Shown here: positions 8,179 through 16,725 of the stretch, in pieces
Numbering within the stretch: the stretch's first letter is position 1
How the letters are laid out: each line of letters opens with the position of its first letter
Source of the DNA: Methylomicrobium sp035916875
Lineage (GTDB): Bacteria; Pseudomonadota; Gammaproteobacteria; Methylococcales; Methylomonadaceae
Assembly: GCF_035916875.1 (NCBI RefSeq)
Contig: NZ_JAXUHN010000096.1
Location: 97,115 to 161,114 of the forward strand
Direction: 5' to 3'
Length of the DNA: 64,000 bases
Program-made: the position numbers and the translations under genes
Notes under the pieces: generated by a model
What the model was told of the DNA's origin: nothing
Database searches by the model: none
Seen by the model: the letters and a program-made list of their open reading frames with translations, nothing else

Positions 8179-9282
8179 ATGAAAAAGACCATGCCCCGAT
8201 TTTTCCAAGCCCTGTTGCTCTTATCCCTGCTGGCCGCCGGAACACCGCTGCAGGCAGGCGCGTTTTTGCCGCTGGCGAACAATCCCCTACCCGAAATGCT
8301 CAAAAAAGTCGTGCCGGGCGTCGTGAACATTTCAACTCGGACGCGGATACGCTACGAAGAAAATCCGTTGCTGCGCGATCCTTTCTTCCGGCGTTTCTTC
8401 GATATTCCTCCGAACATGCCGATGGAACGCGAAGGACAGAGTCTGGGCTCGGGCGTGATCATCGATGCGGCTAAGGGCTATATCATCACGAACAATCATG
8501 TGATCGACAAAGCCGACAAGATCACCGTCACCTTGCAGGATGGGCGCAATCTGGAAGCCAAGCTGGTCGGCAGCGATCCGGGCACGGATGTGGCACTGAT
8601 CCAGATACCCGGCGGCAATCTGGTCGAACTGCCGAAAGGCAATTCGGATGGCTTACAGGTCGGCGATTTCGTGGTCGCAATCGGCAGCCCTTTCGGCCTT
8701 GGCCAAACCGTAACTTCAGGAATTGTCAGCGCCTTGGGCCGCAGCAGCTTGGGCATCGAAGGCTATGAAGACTTCATCCAGACCGACGCCTCGATCAACC
8801 CCGGCAACTCCGGCGGCGCCCTGGTCAATCTACAAGGTGAACTGATCGGCATCAATACCGCGATCGTCGGCCCCAGCGGCGGTAATGTTGGCATCGGCTT
8901 CGCGATTCCGATCAACATGGCCAATCAGGTCGTCAACCAAATCATTCAGTTCGGCAAGATTCAACGCGGCCAACTCGGCATTCAGATACAAAATCTGACG
9001 CCTGACCTGGCCAGTGCGTTCGGGATCAAACAGCAGCATGGCGCGGTGATCGCCGGCATCGTTCCGGGTTCGCCAGCCGAAAACGCGGGGCTGCAAAGAG
9101 GCGATGTCGTGATCGCGGTGAATGGCCAAGCCGTGGACTCCGCCACCAAGTTGCACAATCACATAGCGCTAATGCAGGTCGGCGACATGGTCACTCTCAA
9201 TATTCTGCGCGAAGGCGGCGAACTGACTGTCAAGGCTCGGATCGCCAAGCCGGTCCCGGTCAAACAGCCTCGGCCTTATTAA
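8179..9282 (+). CDS. Periplasmic trypsin-like serine protease, DegP/DegQ/MucD type with one PDZ
   Basis: 367 residues. A signal peptide (residues 1-26, ending LQA) sends it to the periplasm. The catalytic triad is His107 (TNNHVID), Asp137 (GTDVALIQ) and Ser211 (NPGNSGGALVN). One PDZ domain follows (about residues 260-360, with GSPAENAGLQRGDVVIAVNG). DegP, DegQ and MucD normally carry two PDZ domains and about 450-480 residues. This protein has the one-PDZ layout of DegS but a cleavable signal instead of an anchor, so the exact ortholog is uncertain. It should degrade or refold misfolded envelope proteins. The start is chosen by GGAG at 8170 and the signal peptide. Confidence 0.9.
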   Translation: MKKTMPRFFQALLLLSLLAAGTPLQAGAFLPLANNPLPEMLKKVVPGVVNISTRTRIRYEENPLLRDPFFRRFFDIPPNMPMEREGQSLGSGVIIDAAKGYIITNNHVIDKADKITVTLQDGRNLEAKLVGSDPGTDVALIQIPGGNLVELPKGNSDGLQVGDFVVAIGSPFGLGQTVTSGIVSALGRSSLGIEGYEDFIQTDASINPGNSGGALVNLQGELIGINTAIVGPSGGNVGIGFAIPINMANQVVNQIIQFGKIQRGQLGIQIQNLTPDLASAFGIKQQHGAVIAGIVPGSPAENAGLQRGDVVIAVNGQAVDSATKLHNHIALMQVGDMVTLNILREGGELTVKARIAKPVPVKQPRPY

Positions 9283-9305
9283 TATCAATCTTCGGTAAAA
9301 TAGCT

Positions 9306-9339
9306 GCGGTTTGGGGCGCCATAAGACGCCCCAAACCGC
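9306..9339. repeat. Strong 13-bp hairpin after the protease gene
   Basis: GCGGTTTGGGGCG and CGCCCCAAACCGC pair perfectly around an 8-nt loop (CCATAAGA), 23 bp after the protease stop. It has no U-run on either strand. It may stabilise the 3' end of the protease mRNA or be a dispersed palindrome. Confidence 0.6.
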
Positions 9340-9487
9340 GGATCGATCGCCGCATGGCAGTGGCAACTGTGCGGAGCAATGTCTTGCGACTCAGCGACTT
9401 TCGAAGTCATTGCCAAAATCCGTTGCCGACATTCCCCCTACAACGCTACGATGTCGGCATTCATAGCAACATTGAACGGTCACAATC

Positions 9488-9742
9488 ATGACGCAATGCA
9501 AACTCATCGCCTGCGAACTGCACGATTACCTCGAAATCGCCTGCATGTATGGTTACCGGGTCAAACTCGAATTAAAGGACGGCCAAAGCCTTGAAGGCAA
9601 CGCTATCGATCTGATTACGACGACCGAAAAGCGGGAATTTTTGCTGCTCGATGACGGACAGAAACAACTGATTGAGCTGACCCAACTGATCAAAATGACA
9701 ACGTTGACGCCGAATGCGTCGTTTAAAGAGGTTGCGTTTTAA
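9488..9742 (+). CDS. rof: Rho-binding antiterminator, Rof/YaeO family
   Basis: 84 residues, the usual length of the family. The pattern CELHDYLEIACMYG followed by LELKDGQSLEGNAIDL matches the Rof fold, an Sm-like barrel that binds the Rho hexamer and blocks its RNA-binding site, so reducing Rho-dependent termination. It is a single small gene with no partner. A hairpin at 9306-9339 separates it from the protease gene. The assignment rests on family pattern only. Confidence 0.75.
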   Translation: MTQCKLIACELHDYLEIACMYGYRVKLELKDGQSLEGNAIDLITTTEKREFLLLDDGQKQLIELTQLIKMTTLTPNASFKEVAF

Positions 9743-9910
9743 AAGCGCGCAACCTCTCGGCCTGGCGGCGTTTGAAACGCCCGTCCCGAGTATTGAAATG
9801 CTGTTGAAAAGCCAATTAAATCGTTTCGTCCGCCGAATGCGGCACAAACCGCACATGACCTCCTAAGCTTTGGTAAAATAGCGCCTTTTTCACATCGTTT
9901 AATCAATTTC

Positions 9911-10510
9911 ATGTCCAAAGATATTCGCATTGAAAGATTTAGCGGCAAGGCCATAGAACCCTATATCAAGGAGCTGGCCCGTCTGAGAATCCAGGTGTTC
10001 CGTGAGTTTCCGTATCTGTACGACGGCACTTATGAATATGAGGAAAAATACCTGCAAACCTATCTGAATTGCACGCAGAGCGTGATCGTTATTGCGTTCG
10101 ACGGTGACAAGATCGTCGGCGCGTCGACCGCGATCCCGATGCAATACGAAACAGAGGAGATGAAGCGGCCTTTCATCGAAAACGGTTATAACCTGGAAGA
10201 GGTTTTTTATTGCAGCGAATCGGTGCTGGACAAGAATTACCGTGGCCTCGGCATCGGCGTGCGCTTTTTCGAGGAGCGCGAGGCGCATGCGCAGGAACTG
10301 GGCGGTTTCAAGCACATCACCTTCTGCTGCGTCGAACGGCCTGTAGATCATCCGCGCCGGCCGGCCGACTATGTGCCGCTCGACAAGTTCTGGAACAAAC
10401 GCGGCTATGTGAAGCATCCCGAATTGAAGACGACTTATCTCTGGAAAGACCTGGACGATGACGCAGAAACCCCGAAACCGATGACCTTCTGGCTGAAACA
10501 TGAAAGTTAA
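9911..10510 (+). CDS. GNAT family acetyltransferase
   Basis: 199 residues. The acetyl-CoA loop of the GNAT fold is visible as DKNYRGLGIGVRFFEERE (about residues 108-125), preceded by the beta-strand SVIVIAFDGDKIVGAST. Its substrate is unknown. The last 11 bp overlap the start of the next gene, a nitrilase-superfamily protein, so the two are translationally coupled. The same two domains occur fused in some bacteria (the Bacillus YhcX type), which suggests they act on one substrate. A GGTAAAATAGC sequence 29 bp upstream (9872-9882) may be the promoter -10 region. Confidence 0.8.
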   Translation: MSKDIRIERFSGKAIEPYIKELARLRIQVFREFPYLYDGTYEYEEKYLQTYLNCTQSVIVIAFDGDKIVGASTAIPMQYETEEMKRPFIENGYNLEEVFYCSESVLDKNYRGLGIGVRFFEEREAHAQELGGFKHITFCCVERPVDHPRRPADYVPLDKFWNKRGYVKHPELKTTYLWKDLDDDAETPKPMTFWLKHES

Positions 10511-11462
10511 GATCGCCGCCGCGCAATACGACATCGGTTTTCTCGACAATTGGGAGAATTACCGACAAAAGATCGAACGCTGGGTCGGCGAGGCCGCAGA
10601 CCAGGGCGCAAAAATTCTGCTGTTTCCGGAATACGGCAGCATGGAGCTCGCTTCGCTGTTCGGCCAAGACGTTTATTCCTCGCTGAGCAAGCAGCTGGCA
10701 GCGATGCAGTCTTTGCTCGACGACTATATCGAACTGAACCGGGAACTCGCGCAAAAACACCATTGCTATATCCAAGCGGGCACGTTTCCGGTGCGGATCG
10801 AAGGCGAGATCTATCACAACCGCGCCTATCTGTTTACACCGAACGGCGAGTTCGATTATCAGGACAAACTGATGATGACCCGCTTTGAAAACGAGCAATG
10901 GCTGATCAATCGCGGCCTTGAATTGAAGTGCTTCGATACCGACTACGGACGCATTGCGATCAATATTTGTTATGACAGCGAATTTCCAATGCTGGCCAGA
11001 AAACAGGTCGAAGCGGGCGCGAATTTGATTCTGGTGCCGAGTTGCACCGACACGCTGGCCGGTTATAACCGGGTCCGCATCGGCTGTCAGGCGCGGGCTC
11101 TCGAAAATCAGTGCTACGTGGTGCAGTCGCCCACAGTCGGCCATGCGCCTTGGTCGGAAGCGGTCGATGTGAACATCGGCGCGGCGGCGATCTATACGCC
11201 GGTCGATCGTGGTTTTCCGGACGACGGCATCTTGGCGATCGGCGAATTGAATGCGAGCCAGTGGGTGTTTGCGGAAATCGATCTGGACAGCATCGCCCGG
11301 GTGCGGGAAAACGGACAGGTATTCAATTATCGGGATTGGCCGTTGCAGCATGCGGCGGCTTTCGACACCGCATCCAACGTCAAGGCAGCGAACGAACGCA
11401 TAACTACAGCGCCAGCGCGCAGCCCGGCCCGCGAACAGGATCGGCGCATAAAGGAGCAATGA
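10500..11462 (+). CDS. Nitrilase-superfamily carbon-nitrogen hydrolase
   Basis: 320 residues. The catalytic triad is complete: Glu44 (LLFPEYGSMEL), Lys123 (YQDKLMMTRFE) and Cys157 (NICYDSEFP). The enzyme should hydrolyse an amide or another C-N bond in the cytoplasm through a cysteine thioester. It starts inside the 3' end of the acetyltransferase gene in another frame, which implies coupled translation. An acetyltransferase with an amidase suggests acetylation and deamidation of a shared small molecule, but no substrate can be named. The last 30 residues are Ala/Arg rich and probably disordered. Confidence 0.85.
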   Translation: MKVKIAAAQYDIGFLDNWENYRQKIERWVGEAADQGAKILLFPEYGSMELASLFGQDVYSSLSKQLAAMQSLLDDYIELNRELAQKHHCYIQAGTFPVRIEGEIYHNRAYLFTPNGEFDYQDKLMMTRFENEQWLINRGLELKCFDTDYGRIAINICYDSEFPMLARKQVEAGANLILVPSCTDTLAGYNRVRIGCQARALENQCYVVQSPTVGHAPWSEAVDVNIGAAAIYTPVDRGFPDDGILAIGELNASQWVFAEIDLDSIARVRENGQVFNYRDWPLQHAAAFDTASNVKAANERITTAPARSPAREQDRRIKEQ

Positions 11463-11498
11463 ATAGAAAAAAGGAAAGCGAAATTCTCGATCAGGATT

Positions 11499-13940
11499 TT
11501 ATGACGCTTCCTCGATACGCGGCAGGCAGACCGCCGCGCCCAAATAAAACCCAACCGCCGTCAAAATCAGCACATTAAAACCGCCGTGAATCGCGATCAG
11601 AGTCGCAAGACTCGCGCTAATCACCGAGGCGAAACCGTTGACGCCCCAGGCCCAGGGGATCAAGCTCGGGGACAAAGTTGCCGCACGTTGCAGACCGAGC
11701 GGAAACGGCATGCCCATCAAAAATCCCAAAGGCAGGGTCAGGAGCACGGTTACCACGATTTTGACCGGCGCGGACTGATAGAGAAATACGCCGGTCAGGT
11801 TATTGAAGAACAGAATGTAGAAGAGCGTCAGCAGCGCAATGCCGGCGATCGGCACAACATGCCCATGACGATTGTCTTGCAGCCTTCGTGACGCCGCGCT
11901 ACCGAGGCTGGCCGAAATCAGAAACGTGCACAGCACCACGGTGACCGAATACACTGGATGATGCAGAAACAGGATGAATTTCTGGATGAAAGCGATTTCG
12001 ATGAACAGAAACGCATTGCCGAGCAGAAAAAAATAACCGATCACGCGCCACAAGCGCGGCGAATAGTCCGGCAGGCCAAGCCGTTGCCGGCAACGCCACA
12101 TCGGCAGGCCGATGAACAGAATGGCCGCGAGCAGCGCCTGCAGCGCGCCGGCGACCAGGATGATGTAGCCGGTCTCGAGCAGCGAGATGCCGCCCTGGCC
12201 ATACAGCGACAGGATTTCAGGCAGGGTCGTCCATTTGAAAAACTGAAAGAAATAAGGCCGGTCGTCGGTCGAAGGCTCTATCGCGAATTTGTAACGCTCC
12301 AGATAGGCCGCGCGTTCGACGCCGAGGATCTGGCTTGCGCCCTGGTAATAATACGATTCCGGCAGTTGGTTGAAACGATTGGTCTCGGTCTCGGTTATGC
12401 CGGGGTAAAAATCGATGTCGAAACTGCGGTCCTCGCAAAAGGTTTTGAGCTTGCCGATGTCCGCAAGTGTGACTTCGCCGTTCTTGACCAGCAGGGTGCT
12501 GGTCTGCCAGCCGCGGATCAAGATCATGTTCCGGCCAGGCTCGGTGGTCCCTGACAGCTCCAGCGCCTCGGCGGCGGTCGCGAACAGCTTCAGCGCGTCG
12601 CGCGGCGGCATTTTGGCCCAGCGGGTCAACGCCAGATAGCCGCCTGGTTGCAGATGGCGGATATATTCGCGCAGCGCTTCCACCGTATAGAGATAGTTTT
12701 CACTCAAGGCGTACAGGCCGGCCGACGAAGCACCGTAGGCGTCCATCAAGGCGATCTGGATCAGGTCGAAGCGCTCTTTTGTGGCGGAGACGAAACCGCG
12801 CGCCTCGCCAATGTGCAGTCTAAGGCGTTCATTCGTGAAGATGCCGCCGCTGAACGCATCGTGTCTGTTTTTTATGTAGTCGATCAACTGGCCGTTCAGT
12901 TCGACTCCATAAACCGAGGGAACGCCGAACCATTCGGCCTGCAACAAATCGCTGCCCGCGCCGACGCCCAGAATCAACAGTTGCCTCGGCTTGTTCAAAT
13001 GGTAAGGGAGCGCGGAGGTGGTCTGGTCCAGATACGAAATCGTGGCCGGATCGCCGTTGTAGCGGGTCAACGCGGACATATTGCCGGCGTCCGAGAATAG
13101 CGCATATTGGGCGGGCGGTTCGCGGTCGGAGTTCAGGCTGAGTCCGGGCGCATGCCGCAACGGCGTGACAGGGCTCTCGACCACATCGGTATAGGCGATC
13201 GGATTCGAAAAACTGTCGATGATACGCGTGCCCGGAATGCGCAGCAGTTGCCGCAATTCCTTATAAGGCGAGATGTGCAGGGTTTTCCAGTCCGCCGGCG
13301 CGAGCCAAAATAACGCCAACACGGCCGCACAGATGGCCGGCCCCCGCCAGTTTTTTTCCCAGGCGATCGAGACCGGCAGAATGCCCGCGATGCCGATCAG
13401 GGCCAAGGCAATCAGCGCCTGCTCGGGCGGAAACACAAACAGCAAGCCGATAATGACCAGACTGCCGAGGCCCGCACCGGCCAGATCGGCCGCATAGAGC
13501 TTCGAGATCTGGTCGCGGAAGTGGAACAGCGCCAGCCCGGTCGCCGAGGCCGCAAAAAAGAACGGCAGGGCCAGCAGCAGATAGAGCAGCAAGAGATACA
13601 GCGGCTGCACCGGCGACCAAAATAGCTCGGAAGGATTGAACGGCAGGCGCTGCCCGAGCCAGAAACAGCCCGGCGCGGTCAGACTGAACAGCACGATGCC
13701 GGCCGGAAAAATCCACTCGAAGCGCGCGTTCAACCAACCCCGGAAAAGCGCCAGGAACACCCCGCTGATGCCATAGCCCAATAAGGCCAGACTGATGATC
13801 ATGTAGGCGAAATGATGCCACTGGATAATCGAGAATAGCCGCATCAGAAGGATTTCGTAGCCGATCGCCGCCCCCGAAAGCATCGCGATAGCGAGCGGCA
13901 GCCCGCGGTAGCCAGGTATCGAGTCGGTATTGAGACTCAA
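11499..13940 (-). CDS. Multi-pass membrane protein with spermidine-synthase-like domain
   Basis: 813 residues from TTG 13940. The N-terminal 240 residues form about seven membrane helices (for example AYMIISLALLGYGISGVFLAL). The central part, about residues 300-570, is a Rossmann methyltransferase-like domain of the polyamine synthase family, with LILGVGAGSDLLQ and VYGVELNGQLIDYI. Four or more helices follow to the C-terminus. Such fused membrane proteins are widespread and uncharacterised; the canonical gatekeeper residues of SpeE are not obvious. The start codon overlaps the stop of the upstream methyltransferase gene as TTGA, so it is co-translated with it. Confidence 0.8.
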   Translation of the reverse strand: MSLNTDSIPGYRGLPLAIAMLSGAAIGYEILLMRLFSIIQWHHFAYMIISLALLGYGISGVFLALFRGWLNARFEWIFPAGIVLFSLTAPGCFWLGQRLPFNPSELFWSPVQPLYLLLLYLLLALPFFFAASATGLALFHFRDQISKLYAADLAGAGLGSLVIIGLLFVFPPEQALIALALIGIAGILPVSIAWEKNWRGPAICAAVLALFWLAPADWKTLHISPYKELRQLLRIPGTRIIDSFSNPIAYTDVVESPVTPLRHAPGLSLNSDREPPAQYALFSDAGNMSALTRYNGDPATISYLDQTTSALPYHLNKPRQLLILGVGAGSDLLQAEWFGVPSVYGVELNGQLIDYIKNRHDAFSGGIFTNERLRLHIGEARGFVSATKERFDLIQIALMDAYGASSAGLYALSENYLYTVEALREYIRHLQPGGYLALTRWAKMPPRDALKLFATAAEALELSGTTEPGRNMILIRGWQTSTLLVKNGEVTLADIGKLKTFCEDRSFDIDFYPGITETETNRFNQLPESYYYQGASQILGVERAAYLERYKFAIEPSTDDRPYFFQFFKWTTLPEILSLYGQGGISLLETGYIILVAGALQALLAAILFIGLPMWRCRQRLGLPDYSPRLWRVIGYFFLLGNAFLFIEIAFIQKFILFLHHPVYSVTVVLCTFLISASLGSAASRRLQDNRHGHVVPIAGIALLTLFYILFFNNLTGVFLYQSAPVKIVVTVLLTLPLGFLMGMPFPLGLQRAATLSPSLIPWAWGVNGFASVISASLATLIAIHGGFNVLILTAVGFYLGAAVCLPRIEEAS

Positions 13941-14689
13941 GGGTGCGTTCCGGTCAGAGGGACGAAGGCCACCGGCAGCAACTGCCGGGTTTTAATTTTC
14001 TGGTCAGGGCTTTTTTCGACCAAAACCAGTTGCTGCACATTGAAGCGGTCGCCGACCGGAATCAGCATGCGTCCGCCCGGTTTCAGCTGCTTGATCAGGG
14101 GCGGCGGAATGTGGCTTGCCGCGGCGGTCACCAGAATCGCGTCGAACGGCGCGGCTTCGGACCAGCCGTAATAGCCGTCGCCGGTGCGCGTATGAATGTT
14201 TTGATAGCCGAGTTTTTTGAGCCGCTCGCGCGCGCTGTCGGCCAAGGGTTCGATGATCTCGATGCTGTAAACCTCGGCGCCGACCGCAGCGAGCACCGCC
14301 GCCTGATAGGCCGAGCCGGTGCCGATTTCGAGCACCTTGGCACCGGGCTTCGCGTCGAGCAATTCGGTCATCACCGCGACGATGTAGGGCTGTGAAATGG
14401 TCTGGCCATGGCCGATCGGCAACGGTCGATTCTCATAGGCATAGGGGCGCTCATCCTCGCCGACGAATAAATGCCGGGGCACGTTGCGCATGGCGTTCGC
14501 GACTTCCGGGCTCAATGCTTTTCGCCCCAGCCTATCGGAGGTGAAAGCCATATATGCCTCGACTTCGTCCACCATCGCCGCGCGCTGTCGTGCATAAGCA
14601 TCAGGTTCTGCCCAAGCAAGGACGGAGGAGAGAAGCAGTAATGCCACCAACAGCAGCAACATCAGCAAAAGATGTTTTGGATGGATCAT
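13937..14689 (-). CDS. Protein-L-isoaspartate O-methyltransferase-like protein with signal peptide
   Basis: 250 residues. The first 27 (HLLLMLLLLVALLLLSSVLAWA) are a clear signal peptide or anchor, unusual for this family. Then follow the PCMT blocks: FVGEDERPYAYENRPLPIGHGQTISQP (in parts), LEIGTGSAYQAAVLAAVG for S-adenosylmethionine, and LKPGGRMLIPVG. The normal enzyme repairs isoaspartyl residues in the cytoplasm. Here the GSGYQ of the SAM loop reads GSAYQ. An exported form would lack SAM unless the domain stays on the cytoplasmic side, so its activity is uncertain. It lies between its paralog at 14754 and the membrane protein at 11499. Confidence 0.8.
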   Translation of the reverse strand: MIHPKHLLLMLLLLVALLLLSSVLAWAEPDAYARQRAAMVDEVEAYMAFTSDRLGRKALSPEVANAMRNVPRHLFVGEDERPYAYENRPLPIGHGQTISQPYIVAVMTELLDAKPGAKVLEIGTGSAYQAAVLAAVGAEVYSIEIIEPLADSARERLKKLGYQNIHTRTGDGYYGWSEAAPFDAILVTAAASHIPPPLIKQLKPGGRMLIPVGDRFNVQQLVLVEKSPDQKIKTRQLLPVAFVPLTGTHP

Positions 14690-14753
14690 TTCGATAAACT
14701 CCTATACCAAGGCACTCGCAATTTGACTCTTAACCTTGCGATTAGTGCCATTT

Positions 14754-15422
14754 TTAGGGATGATCGACCAACGGCACAAAGGCGACGTCGAGGATTTTGC
14801 TGATCTTGTTGTGCGCAAGTGCATGTTTTTCGAGCACGATCAGTTCCTGGTGTCCGAAAGGCTGGCCGACCGGAATAACGAGCCGTCCGCCCTCTTGCAA
14901 CTGGTCGATCAGCGCGTCCGGAACATAAGGCGCGGCGGCGGTCACGATGATGCCGTCGTAGGGCGCCTGTTCGGGCCAGCCGTCATAGCCGTTGCCGACC
15001 TTGGCATGGATATTTTGATAACCGAGCTTTTCGAAGCGCTCCAAGGCTTCGAGACTCAAATCTTCTATCACCTCAAGGGTATAAACCTGAGCGGCCAACT
15101 GCGACAGGATCGCGGTCTGATAACCCGAGCCGGTGCCAATTTCGAGGATCGCATCGGTGGATTTGATTGCCAACAGATCGGTCATCAACGCGACGATAAA
15201 GGGCTGCGATATAGTCTGTCCGTAACCGATCGGCAGCGGGCCGTTATCGAAGGCCATAGAAGCCATGCCCGGATCAACGAACTGGTCGCGCGGCACGTCG
15301 CGCATGGCGTCCATCACCTCTGGCGAGAGCGTTTTGCGGCCGGTCAAAAAGGCGGTCATAACGGTTTCCTGCCGGATATCTTCCAGCATGCGGTGAATAT
15401 TTTTCATGGTCTCTTGATACAA
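14754..15422 (-). CDS. pcm: Protein-L-isoaspartate O-methyltransferase
   Basis: 222 residues, standard length and cytoplasmic. Visible blocks are FDNGPLPIGYGQTISQPFIV, the SAM motif LEIGTGSGYQTAIL and LQEGGRLVIPVG. It methylates L-isoaspartyl residues in aged proteins as the first repair step. It is the first gene of a minus-strand group with an exported paralog (64 bp downstream) and a spermidine-synthase-like membrane protein. Pairwise similarity of the two methyltransferases points to a local duplication. No surE or nlpD lies beside it; in E. coli pcm precedes nlpD-rpoS, which here is 12 kb away. Confidence 0.9.
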   Translation of the reverse strand: MYQETMKNIHRMLEDIRQETVMTAFLTGRKTLSPEVMDAMRDVPRDQFVDPGMASMAFDNGPLPIGYGQTISQPFIVALMTDLLAIKSTDAILEIGTGSGYQTAILSQLAAQVYTLEVIEDLSLEALERFEKLGYQNIHAKVGNGYDGWPEQAPYDGIIVTAAAPYVPDALIDQLQEGGRLVIPVGQPFGHQELIVLEKHALAHNKISKILDVAFVPLVDHP

Positions 15423-15537
15423 TAGCTTGACGAAGGTTTGAACTTGAAGTTAAACAATATAAACACTTTAAGGTTCCAAGCGGTTAAAAGTTTGCTCATG
15501 AATCTTTTGCATTCGACACAGCGCGAGGACGAAGAAC

Positions 15538-15982
15538 ATGTTGCGGAAATTTCTATTCGTAATTGCTGTTCATGGATTGCCCCTTGGACTGAGCCTCGCC
15601 GACCGAAATGGAGGTAGTCAAGTCGCTTGCCACTTGTCTCCTGGAGCGCGGCAAGGACGAGCCATGGGAAGCCGACGGTCTTTACCACCAAGGTTGGCGC
15701 GATCCGGTCTGCGGAATCCGCGTTGATATGGCTCCCGAAGCACAGAGGCAAGCCAAATTGCTAACCTCGATCACAATCAGCGCGCCTTCCAAGGCGAAAA
15801 GCGGCCGTGGCACCGGTATTGGCGGCGAAACCGACTTGACGAAAGCCTATGACGCCGAAAAGAACGCCGAGAAAAGTCAGTCCGGCGTCCAGTTCGTGGC
15901 CGGTTCGATCTATGGCGGTCTCATATTCACAATCCATCAGAGCCGGATCGAGATGATTTTTCTTGGCGCGGCAGCCGAATAG
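15538..15982 (+). pseudogene. Frameshifted gene for a small secreted protein
   Basis: ATG 15538 has a good ribosome site (GAGGA at 15524) and encodes a clean signal peptide ending LPLGLSLA. That frame then turns into arginine-rich noise. A second frame, open from 15593 after a TGA at 15590, continues as PTEMEVVKSLATCLLERG and runs to a stop at 15980-15982 with normal protein composition, including IYGGLIFTIHQSRIEM near its end. Joining the two near 15593-15600 restores one protein of about 147 residues. Either a one-base shift inactivated the gene or the sequence has an error. I do not recognise the family. The next gene, 24 bp downstream, is also a secreted protein. Confidence 0.5.
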
Positions 15983-16006
15983 CGGTAAGTACTCAGAGGG
16001 TTTGTC

Positions 16007-16576
16007 ATGATATTTTTTCGGTATGGCTTGTTGCCCATCCTGCTCTGCCTGCATATGTCCGCGGCTAGCGCCGGAGCCGACCAAAACACATTGCTGGAAG
16101 TGGTCAAGGAGTTTTACACCTGGACACTGACGAATGGCAAATCGGTTGCCTCCTTGCAACCGACGATCAAGAATCTACCCGGCGGCCGGTTTGTGCTCGA
16201 TACCACGAATCTGAACAATTTTTCCGGGCGACTTATCGGCAGTGGTTATTTTGCGCCCGAATTCAAGCAGACCGTCGCCCATTATTACGACCGCTACCGG
16301 CAACAATTCGCCAAGCTGACTGACAAGGAGTTTGAAGACATGCCCCGCGATGGCAGAGGTCCGCTGATGGAAGTCGAGGACATGGACATATTCTTCTGCG
16401 CGCAGGAATACGAATATAAGCAATCCTTCATCGACGGAGTCAAAATCAAACAATTCAAGACCGGCGATACGACAGCGTCGTTGCTCGTGGTATCGCCGTA
16501 TGGATGGGAAACGCCGTTCAAGTTCATCTTCTCGCAAGGCCGGTGGCTGATTTCCGGCTATTGCGTTTTTCAATAA
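16007..16576 (+). CDS. Secreted protein of unknown function
   Basis: 189 residues with a signal peptide (residues 1-22, ending AASA). The mature part begins EVVKEFYTWTL and has FAKLTDKEFEDMP, MDIFFCAQEYEYK and WETPFKFIFSQGRWLISG, a layout like small periplasmic proteins of the DUF3828 type. I cannot assign a function. It follows the frameshifted secreted-protein gene by 24 bp with an AGAGGG ribosome site and is probably in the same transcript. Confidence 0.6.
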   Translation: MIFFRYGLLPILLCLHMSAASAGADQNTLLEVVKEFYTWTLTNGKSVASLQPTIKNLPGGRFVLDTTNLNNFSGRLIGSGYFAPEFKQTVAHYYDRYRQQFAKLTDKEFEDMPRDGRGPLMEVEDMDIFFCAQEYEYKQSFIDGVKIKQFKTGDTTASLLVVSPYGWETPFKFIFSQGRWLISGYCVFQ

Positions 16577-16725
16577 CCGTCGGAGTAACACCGGGCGAAA
16601 CGGGTGGCCATTCACCTCGGTCCGGTGGAGAAAACACGCGCTTAAATGGTATGATGGAAACAAAATGAAGCTTGGCGCAAATTTGCGCAGACTCAAGATT
16701 TTGTAATTGATCAAGAGAGGACGAT

